Origin: a bacterium
Lineage (GTDB): Bacteria; Bacillota; Clostridia; Oscillospirales; Acutalibacteraceae
Direction of reading: 5' to 3'
Length of the DNA: 5,272 bases
NCBI GenBank assembly: GCA_020625635.1
Contig: JAHLBL010000130.1
Coordinates: forward strand, 1-5,272
The notes below the pieces were generated by a model. It ran no database searches. It was given only the letters and a program-made list of their open reading frames with translations, and was not told the origin of the DNA. The position numbers and the translations under genes are program-made. Positions 1-5,272 of the stretch are shown here, in pieces. Numbering within the stretch: position 1 is the stretch's first letter; the number at the start of each line of letters is the position of its first letter.

Positions 1-23
1 ATTCCTTTTCTGTCCTTTCTTTT

Positions 24-51
24 ATTGTAGCACACTCAGCCGAAAAAGCAA
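24..51 (-). promoter_or_regulatory. Predicted extended -10 promoter for a gene beyond the left edge
   Basis: Read on the minus strand, a -35-like TTGCTT (46-51) is followed by a 16-bp spacer and a -10 box TACAAT (24-29). The -10 is preceded directly by TGC (30-32), giving the extended -10 form TGnTAnAAT. Downstream toward the left edge lie purine-rich stretches (AAAGGACAGAAAAGGAAT, 1-18) that could hold a ribosome binding site for a start codon just outside the window. The -35 box sits inside the T-tract of the preceding terminator, so the promoter begins where the upstream operon ends. This is a prediction from consensus only; the downstream gene is not visible. Confidence 0.6.
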
Positions 52-87
52 AAAGTGTGCAAGCTGTTTTTCTAACTTACACACTTT
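48..87 (-). terminator. Rho-independent terminator ending the minus-strand operon
   Basis: On the minus strand, AAAGTGTGTAAG (76-87) pairs with CTTGCACACTTT (52-63) over 12 bp with a single U-G wobble, around a 12-base loop (64-75). The 3' arm runs into a T-rich tract (TTTTTGCTTTTT, continuing to about 43). It starts 3 bases after the stop codon of the small LRR-like gene, the expected place for the operon's end. The plus strand has only a weak T-rich follow-on, so termination should be mainly in the minus direction. Confidence 0.85.
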
Positions 88-90
88 ATT

Positions 91-312
91 TTACAAGCTC
101 ATTGTAACTGTGTCTCCGAGAATATCCGCCGGAACATCGATTTCTGATTCATTACCAAGATAGCTGTCAATAACAATAACATCTTCAGCATGCTGTCTTT
201 CGTAATAATACCTAAAGTTATTATATTCATAATAAGTTGTTGCATAAACAGAAACACAACATAAACAAAGTAATGTAATCAAAGCTATTCCTTTATTTAT
301 ATGTTTTTTCAT
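91..312 (-). CDS. Small exported protein, minimal LRR_5/BspA-like N-terminal cap
   Basis: This is a 73-residue protein. Residues 1-24 form a signal peptide: a basic start (MKKHINK), a hydrophobic core rich in Leu and Cys (C16, C18, C19), and a likely signal peptidase I site after VYA. No lipobox is seen, so it is probably not a lipoprotein. The mature part is about 49 residues and opens with a Tyr-rich stretch (YYEYNNFRYYYE). The rest fits the pattern that opens many BspA-like LRR_5 proteins: YxxFxY, then VIVIDSYLGNESEIDVP, then ILGDTVTM. Those proteins normally continue into many repeats; this one stops where the first full repeat would begin. A terminator follows within a few bases, so it is either a natural stand-alone cap or an old truncation. 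AGGA at 322-325, 9 bases upstream of the ATG, supports the start. It is probably co-transcribed with the two genes before it. Function unknown; the LRR_5 relation is by motif, not by search. Confidence 0.85.
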   Translation of the reverse strand: MKKHINKGIALITLLCLCCVSVYATTYYEYNNFRYYYERQHAEDVIVIDSYLGNESEIDVPADILGDTVTMSL

Positions 313-330
313 AATATCATATCCTGGTTC

Positions 331-356
331 CTGCGGGGCAAAAGCCCCGCAGTTTT
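331..356 (+). terminator. GC-rich intercistronic stem-loop, terminator-shaped on the plus strand
   Basis: CTGCGGGGC (331-339) and GCCCCGCAG (344-352) form a perfect 9-bp stem around an AAAA loop, followed on the plus strand by TTTTTT (353-358). That is a textbook rho-independent terminator for plus-strand transcription, yet no plus-strand gene is visible. In the minus direction the same stem has A residues before it and GAACC after it, with no U-tract, so full termination there is unlikely. In that direction it lies between the stop codon of the 49-residue peptide gene (357-359) and the ribosome binding site of the next gene (322-325). It could act as an mRNA stability or processing element, or block antisense transcription. 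The structure is certain; the role is not. Confidence 0.7.
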
Positions 357-506
357 TTAAAAATTCTCACCTATTTCAGGAGCTGGAACAGTTGTTGCAA
401 TAGGAATTGTTTCATCCGTTTGAGAAGGAGTGCTGATAACTAAAATATCATCTAAAATATTGATTTTTATGATATCAAAAGTAGGTTCAACATATGTTTT
501 TTTCAT
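357..506 (-). CDS. 49-residue YxxP-motif peptide of unknown function
   Basis: This peptide begins MKKTYVEPTFDIIKIN and has no signal peptide or transmembrane segment. Residues 4-25 alternate hydrophobic and charged positions (Y5, P8, F10, I12, I13, I15, I17, L18, then DDILVIS at 19-25). The tail (26-49) is Pro/Thr/Ile/Glu-rich and ends PEIGENF; there is no Cys and no Gly-Gly. Short Clostridia and Bacteroidetes proteins of the form MKK-x-YxxP-hydrophobic-(acidic)D(I/V)hxxS are a recurring type in my experience, mostly annotated hypothetical. The start at 506 is chosen because a good Shine-Dalgarno (AAGGAAGTG, 513-521) precedes it; the same frame is open further upstream, but only inside the end of the giant gene. 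It starts 16 bases after that gene's stop, so the two are probably translated from one mRNA and perhaps coupled. The YxxPxF segment recalls leader peptides recognised by PqqD-like RRE domains (as in lasso peptides), but the conserved downstream Gly and Thr of lasso leaders are not evident and no processing enzyme is visible. Confidence 0.8.
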   Translation of the reverse strand: MKKTYVEPTFDIIKINILDDILVISTPSQTDETIPIATTVPAPEIGENF

Positions 507-512
507 ATTTAT

Positions 513-521
513 CACTTCCTT
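513..521 (-). promoter_or_regulatory. Ribosome binding site fixing the start of the 49-residue peptide
   Basis: Read on the minus strand this is AAGGAAGTG, a strong match to the anti-Shine-Dalgarno complement, centred about 7-10 bases before the ATG at 504-506. It falls directly after the TAA of the giant gene (523-525), within the 16-base gap. It decides between the short start at 506 and an in-frame upstream ATG at 647, which would lie wholly inside the giant gene. Confidence 0.8.
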
Positions 522-522
522 C

Positions 523-3500
523 TTAGTTTTCTGTAACAACTGTAATTTTTCCTGTATCAGGATTAACATCGGAATTACCGATGTTGTTAAGGCAGAAGTA
601 TACGGGTTCCGAAATCTTCCATTTTGACCAATCCTTTGTTCCATCATTAACAGGTACTACGTAATAATATGCTTTCATTACACGCTGTCTCCAAATGGAA
701 GTATTTGCGAAGGTGACAGGAACATCAAGACGATTGAATTTATTGTAATCACCATTGTTTAAATTGTAGTTGAATACAGCATTTCTTTCATCTACTCCGC
801 CTTCAACAGTATATGTTTGTGTACCTGTAGCTCCGGAATCAACAATTCTTTGAACAATACTCTTTATTGAGTCTGTATTTGATTTAAAAGTTATCGCTTT
901 TATAGCATCTTCGGATGCTAAATCAGAGGATACCTTAGCCTTGTTATTGATTTCAAGTATCAAGCCTGTATAATATTTTGCGTTAGTTGTATCTTCATTA
1001 AGCTTGTCGTAATCTTCTCTCATGTAGTTTACAACAAAGTCGGCAAACAGAGTATCTGAAATCGCTCCGTCATCTTCTAAGTTATAAACTTCGCGGGTAT
1101 ATGTAGCTTCTCCGATACTAACCAAATCCTTGTCCTCAGCGCTATCACCATATACTGCTTCAATAATAGAATTCTTCGGTAATGTTATTGTGAAGTATCT
1201 GTTGTAGCAGCGAGCGTATGGAGAATTAGATTTTTTAACCCATTCGCCGTCGCCCCTTACTGCAGGATATACATTCCAATAAGAGAAGTTAGAAGAAGGA
1301 TCATTATACAATCTGGGATTGTCAACACAATAAGATGTAACTTTATTATTTTGTGTATCGGTTACAGAATATGTACCTGTGGTTTGTTCTGCTCCCACAG
1401 TGTTGTTATAACTGATTTTATAACCGATACTTTTAGCATTTTGAGTAGCACTTACGGTAAGTATCTTATTTGTTCCGTCCAGACCGATGCTGCTGAAATT
1501 CCACGTACAATCCTTCGCAAGATCATCTATAGCGGGAACATTACTCTTAATCCATGCCATAAATGTAGCATCATTACCGATTTTATAGGAGCTTACATTT
1601 TCTTGTGTGCTTGGGAATCCACCATCAGAATCAAAATACTTTGTTGTAAATGTAAGGTTTCTGTTTTCACCAAATCGATTCAAATACTGATACTTTACTT
1701 TTGCAGTTGTACCGTTGTCCAACTCGGAGAAGAAAATCAGCTTCGTAATCGCCTGATCAGTTCCGCTGAAAAGGTCGGTTACTGGTAAAACAGCATCATT
1801 TGATTTGATTACAGTTTTCTGTGCCTCGAATCGTGCTGTGCCCGTAGTTCCCGCGGTATAATTTAACCCAAAGGTTATTTTGGATGCTTCATATGCGCTT
1901 TCGCCTGTCTTGGTTAGTTCTTTTCCGTCTCCGTCAAACTCACGACAGGTAAACATATCATTCTTTGTTCTTGAAACTCCGTCGGTTGTAGTTTTTAGAT
2001 AAATTTTAATCTTATAATCGCTGTTTGATGTTATATATTTTTCGGGTATATCGATATCCGAGGCGGTGTAATCCTTTACATAATCTGCTTTGCTGACATT
2101 ATCGGTATCTGCGTCAGAGTGATATATTTCTACTCGTGTCTGGGATGTACCTGCTGCAGTGCCTTTAATATTATGACCTATGCGTAAGTAACCCGAGGTA
2201 ACCCATACGAATCTTGCGACAATTACGTCGCTTGAGGTCATTTCGGTACGACCTGATGAATTAAAGCCCGCGGATTGATTGGTTTTTTCCATGTACCACT
2301 GGTAGAATACATACGAACCAGCGCCTTCAGCATTAAAGGTAAGATATTTACCCTTCTGCGTGTAAAGTGTACCTGTATCGGTTTCACCGTAAATGTTGGG
2401 ATCCTTTGTATTGGTAAAATATGCGTCAAGTCCTACATTTGCGTGAGTTCCCGTTGTAAAGAACTTTGTTTTTCCGTCACTGGTTGTTCTGTTGTCAATA
2501 GTAGTCCATGTAGAACCGTTATCGTTGGAGAACTGAACCTTGATTTTTGACTGCATTCTTGCGCCGTCGCTTGAGTATGTCCATCGACCGTCACATCTGG
2601 ACGCGTCTGATGAATCTGCGTTTTTCGCGTAGTCCCAGTTACCACTCTTTCTCGTATCATTTTTTTCATATGTGATTTTGACCGGAAGACCTCTGTACGT
2701 TTCCAAAGCAGTATACATTGGCTTATACTGCGGAATCTGGGTAGCGTTTCCGTTAGCATAGGAGGCGCGTCCGTTATCGGCGTATTCGCTTTTCGCGAAG
2801 CTGTCTGTATTATCATTAAGTATAAGCGCGGAAGGAACTATGGATTTTAGTGTAAATGATTCAGTTCCGCTGAAAGTATTTCTGGTGGAGTTTGCCGTTA
2901 CAAGCGTGTTGCTTTGGTTGTAGACTCTCCACTCTGTTCCGTATTGACCTGCCGCGTTATCATAATATCCTGTGGAAACAACGTGCAGCGGGGTTGCGCT
3001 TAGATTATCGCTTGGAACAGGGTTGCCAAATAAATCGCACTTGTCGCCCCAGTCGTTCGTAAGGTCTTCCCAGCCGTTGCCGTTTGTATCGTCGAAAGAA
3101 CTCTCGGTTAATGCTGATGTGTTACTGCTGTTAAACTGGCTTTTATTATTTTTTTTAGTTCTGTATTTAAATGTAAAACGAATGTTATCGGGCTTCTTCT
3201 CGTTGTAAATTTTGTAGAAGTCGTCATAATCATAGGTTTGTAAATGAGTTGACAGATTGAAAGTATCCGCGTGGTACTTATCAAAGTAACCGTTACTGAT
3301 TGTAATACCGCGTATTTTCGCGTTTTGATTTGTATCAACAAGGGGAGAATTTGCCACGGTAGGGATCTGCATCTGGTATTTACCGCCTTCAAAAATCATC
3401 GGCTGACCGGGATAAGAACCGAATGCGTTTTCAACGTTGCTGTTGTTTCCGTAGAACGGATAGATATACGGCGTGTTGCCCCAGCCTGTTTCTTGAAGCG

Positions 3501-5272
3501 CTTTTGTATAACCGTCCACGTAAAGAGTTACCGTGTCTGAGCTGTCTCTGAGATAGTAAATCGGGGTGATTTCAAGCGTATCCTCAGGAATTTCCTTTTC
3601 ACTCGGAATATTTATATCGAGTACATAGTCGAGGTCGGTATCGTCCTCGTGCGGTTCCTCGTTATATCCGTAGGTATGACCGTTAATATTCCATCCTTTT
3701 ACGTAGTAATCTGAGTTTGTAAGTGTTGTTACAACTCTTAATCTCTTGCCTCTTTCACCTGTTGCTTCCTGATAACCCATGCTGTCGGTATTGCTTGTAC
3801 CGCTGCCGTCAGTATTATCATAATAAGTATGTACAGAGTCGACAATTACATCAGAATTAACCTGATCGATATTCGAGCTTCCTATACTCGCAAGTGTCTT
3901 TCTTTGATCAACGCTCTTATTGCTTCGTTCTGAAGACGTCATCGCGCCGTCTTTTACTTTGATGTTAACGCCTGTAGATGAACTGCTTGTGACTCCTGGG
4001 AGAGAATCGTAAATAACGACTGCGGGATAACCATTCGTATTATTAACTGATGTACCGTTAACTGTACCATAATCTGTTTTTGGATAATAAACGACAATAT
4101 AGTATTCAGAAGCTGATCCTGATGGCTTAGCAAGACAAATAGTTTTACTACTTACAGTTATGTTCTGGCTATTAATTTGACTTCCTCCAAAACGAGCGGT
4201 ACCAATACTATAGACTTGTGAATTTATTTTATCGTTACTGTTGTTGTTATTTTTATTTGGATGATATTCAATATAGTCCGATTCATTTTCCGATAAATAA
4301 CTTTTTGTCGTACGTTTTCCGCCATTACCATCATCTTTTACATAATAAACAGTATTACCGCTTCTACTGCTAATATCTGTATCATTTGATTGTTTATGAA
4401 AATCACCATCAGCCCAATCAGATGCTGCGAAAACTGCTTTTGTTGCTGTTGTAGGTGAATAAGAAATGTATCTTGGGTAAGTATGACCACTTCCACCTTT
4501 ATCATCTAAATGATCCATTAACGTGCCCGGAAAAGCACCATTTAATGCGTTTCTTGAACCATCTTCAAGATATAACTTACAACCATTCCAGTAAGAAAGA
4601 TTCGAATGTAATTGTACAACAAAAGTAGACAAACTTTCATCTATTACCGTAAAATAATGATCACTTCCGTTACCGCCTCTTCCGGTAACTTTGTAATAAG
4701 CAAACTCTTTACCGTTAACGGTAGCTCTTGTCATTCGTTTGTGTTTATAACTTTCTATCATTCCACTGTTGTTGTATCCGTTATAGTAGTAATCCGCGTC
4801 AGGATCTTTTTCCTTAAACTTAACATTCACTATAACGTCATAATCGGGCATAGTAAAGCTAAAATATTTACTTGCTGCTGTATGAGTTAAACCGACTGTT
4901 GTTGAAACGTCAGTTCCGTCAGTTTTCTTGACCTTACAATTAGACGCGTCTATAGATCCGCCACGCTCTGTATATTTGACATATACAGTGGCACCATTAG
5001 CAGCCTCCGAAATCTCGGGTGTGCCTGAAGTTGCTGACGACGCGACAGCCTTACCGTAGCTGCTGTTGTTAACCTTAACGGATAAAGCGTGGTTCGCGGG
5101 AGCGTTAACAGTCCTGGACATAGGGGAAGAGTCGACTGTTCTGTCTCTTTTTGCGTTTGTTCCTTTTACAACACCGGCATCTTTTACTACGACTTTAAAA
5201 TTGTAAGTATCTGCTGTTTTAGGTTTATAGGTGTAAGTATTGGATGTTTGGTCAGCAGAACCGATTCGTGTC
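523..5272 (-). CDS. Giant secreted/surface multidomain beta-sheet protein (5' end missing)
   Basis: The frame is open from the right edge to a TAA at 523-525, giving about 1,582 visible residues with the N terminus outside. The ATG at 5119-5121 (called M1 here) is not the start: 50 sense codons precede it, no Shine-Dalgarno is seen, and they encode the end of an Ig/PKD-like strand pair (TYTYKPKTADTYNFKVVVKD). Domains by eye: divergent InlB B-repeat-like module at 11-105, ending FTMPDYDVIVNVKF; starch-binding-like module at ~140-262 with NALNGAFPGTLM (191-202); B-repeat-like module at 452-523 (YYVKGWNING to LEITPIYYL); second starch-binding-like module at 529-655 with WGNTPYIYPFYG and NAFGSYPGQPM (565-575); a WxDL...DLFGNPV segment at ~684-702; B-repeat-like modules at 917-974 and 1254-1324; and a C-terminal beta module at 1334-1514 ending in SEPVYFCLNNIG. 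The protein is rich in Tyr, Asn, Ser, Thr and Asp and has about ten scattered Cys. There is no sortase signal with membrane tail, no dockerin and no transmembrane segment in the visible part. It is probably a cell-surface carbohydrate-binding or adhesion protein; no catalytic motif was recognised. Coding is certain, the function is inference. Confidence 0.95.
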   Translation of the reverse strand, partial: TRIGSADQTSNTYTYKPKTADTYNFKVVVKDAGVVKGTNAKRDRTVDSSPMSRTVNAPANHALSVKVNNSSYGKAVASSATSGTPEISEAANGATVYVKYTERGGSIDASNCKVKKTDGTDVSTTVGLTHTAASKYFSFTMPDYDVIVNVKFKEKDPDADYYYNGYNNSGMIESYKHKRMTRATVNGKEFAYYKVTGRGGNGSDHYFTVIDESLSTFVVQLHSNLSYWNGCKLYLEDGSRNALNGAFPGTLMDHLDDKGGSGHTYPRYISYSPTTATKAVFAASDWADGDFHKQSNDTDISSRSGNTVYYVKDDGNGGKRTTKSYLSENESDYIEYHPNKNNNNSNDKINSQVYSIGTARFGGSQINSQNITVSSKTICLAKPSGSASEYYIVVYYPKTDYGTVNGTSVNNTNGYPAVVIYDSLPGVTSSSSTGVNIKVKDGAMTSSERSNKSVDQRKTLASIGSSNIDQVNSDVIVDSVHTYYDNTDGSGTSNTDSMGYQEATGERGKRLRVVTTLTNSDYYVKGWNINGHTYGYNEEPHEDDTDLDYVLDINIPSEKEIPEDTLEITPIYYLRDSSDTVTLYVDGYTKALQETGWGNTPYIYPFYGNNSNVENAFGSYPGQPMIFEGGKYQMQIPTVANSPLVDTNQNAKIRGITISNGYFDKYHADTFNLSTHLQTYDYDDFYKIYNEKKPDNIRFTFKYRTKKNNKSQFNSSNTSALTESSFDDTNGNGWEDLTNDWGDKCDLFGNPVPSDNLSATPLHVVSTGYYDNAAGQYGTEWRVYNQSNTLVTANSTRNTFSGTESFTLKSIVPSALILNDNTDSFAKSEYADNGRASYANGNATQIPQYKPMYTALETYRGLPVKITYEKNDTRKSGNWDYAKNADSSDASRCDGRWTYSSDGARMQSKIKVQFSNDNGSTWTTIDNRTTSDGKTKFFTTGTHANVGLDAYFTNTKDPNIYGETDTGTLYTQKGKYLTFNAEGAGSYVFYQWYMEKTNQSAGFNSSGRTEMTSSDVIVARFVWVTSGYLRIGHNIKGTAAGTSQTRVEIYHSDADTDNVSKADYVKDYTASDIDIPEKYITSNSDYKIKIYLKTTTDGVSRTKNDMFTCREFDGDGKELTKTGESAYEASKITFGLNYTAGTTGTARFEAQKTVIKSNDAVLPVTDLFSGTDQAITKLIFFSELDNGTTAKVKYQYLNRFGENRNLTFTTKYFDSDGGFPSTQENVSSYKIGNDATFMAWIKSNVPAIDDLAKDCTWNFSSIGLDGTNKILTVSATQNAKSIGYKISYNNTVGAEQTTGTYSVTDTQNNKVTSYCVDNPRLYNDPSSNFSYWNVYPAVRGDGEWVKKSNSPYARCYNRYFTITLPKNSIIEAVYGDSAEDKDLVSIGEATYTREVYNLEDDGAISDTLFADFVVNYMREDYDKLNEDTTNAKYYTGLILEINNKAKVSSDLASEDAIKAITFKSNTDSIKSIVQRIVDSGATGTQTYTVEGGVDERNAVFNYNLNNGDYNKFNRLDVPVTFANTSIWRQRVMKAYYYVVPVNDGTKDWSKWKISEPVYFCLNNIGNSDVNPDTGKITVVTEN

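Noticed and set aside
357..506. Lasso peptide precursor
   Set aside because: The YxxPxF motif is present, but the conserved leader Gly and Thr spacing and a clear core are not, and no B1, B2 or C gene is in the window. Kept only as a possible RRE-type leader.
538..552. NPDTG near the C terminus of the giant protein as a sortase (NPxTG-like) signal
   Set aside because: Only eight residues (KITVVTEN) follow, with no hydrophobic segment or basic tail. PDTGKITV is also a common beta-hairpin sequence.
507..647. 47-codon N-terminal extension of the 49-residue peptide, starting at 647
   Set aside because: It lies inside the end of the giant gene in another frame, reads as low-quality sequence, and the strong ribosome binding site at 513-521 favours the start at 506.
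1351..1788. Plus-strand open frame of 145 codons
   Set aside because: It is antisense to the certain giant gene and encodes Cys/Ile-rich sequence without domain character or a convincing ribosome binding site. The other plus-strand frames (430-627, 2275-2550, 2972-3208, 3271-3540, 4612-4890) fail for the same reasons.
2238..3392. Minus-strand open frames at 2238-2429, 2433-2816 and 3108-3392
   Set aside because: They lie entirely within the giant gene in alternative frames, with shadow-like composition (His/Thr/Gln-rich, no domains).
5119..5121. ATG as start codon of the giant protein
   Set aside because: The frame stays open for 50 further codons to the window edge, encodes typical beta-domain sequence there, and has no Shine-Dalgarno before this ATG.
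1..5272. CRISPR arrays, tRNA or rRNA genes, insertion sequences
   Set aside because: No regularly spaced direct repeats, no cloverleaf or rRNA-like sequence, and no transposase frame or terminal inverted repeats were seen.

Overview
The window reads like a piece of chromosome from a gut- or rumen-type Clostridia bacterium (Bacillota; the style of the proteins suggests a Ruminococcus or related Oscillospiraceae). The grounds are AT-rich intergenic DNA, strong AGGA-type Shine-Dalgarno sites, a very large Tyr/Asn/Ser/Thr/Asp-rich beta-sheet surface protein, and a BspA-type leucine-rich-repeat (LRR_5) segment. The genus is an inference from protein style; no rRNA or marker gene is present.

All genes lie on the minus strand, so the biological order runs from the right edge to the left. 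(1) 5272 down to 523: the last ~1,582 codons of a giant secreted or surface protein whose true start lies beyond the right edge. It contains four degenerate InlB B-repeat-like modules, two modules resembling starch-binding (CBM25/26-like) beta-sandwiches, and a C-terminal beta-rich module, with no recognisable anchor. (2) 506 down to 357: a 49-residue leaderless peptide with its own Shine-Dalgarno site, starting 16 bases after the giant gene's stop. It has a YxxP motif near the N terminus and a Pro/Thr-rich tail. (3) 312 down to 91: a 73-residue exported protein with a signal peptide followed by what looks like only the N-terminal cap of an LRR_5/BspA-like protein.

A GC-rich stem-loop (331-352) separates genes 2 and 3. 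Its T-tract is on the plus strand, so it is not a classical terminator for the minus-strand genes. After gene 3 a good rho-independent terminator (48-87) closes the unit. A likely extended -10 promoter (24-51) then overlaps the terminator's T-tract and would start a further minus-strand gene beyond the left edge.

The three genes are probably one co-transcribed cell-surface unit: a giant adhesin or carbohydrate-binding protein plus two very small companions. Neither small protein has a function I can assign. The YxxP peptide is the most interesting unexplained item; it resembles a leader-plus-core design, but no modification enzyme is visible in the window. The lengths and spacing are read directly from the sequence, while the domain names come from motif recognition by eye and need a profile search.
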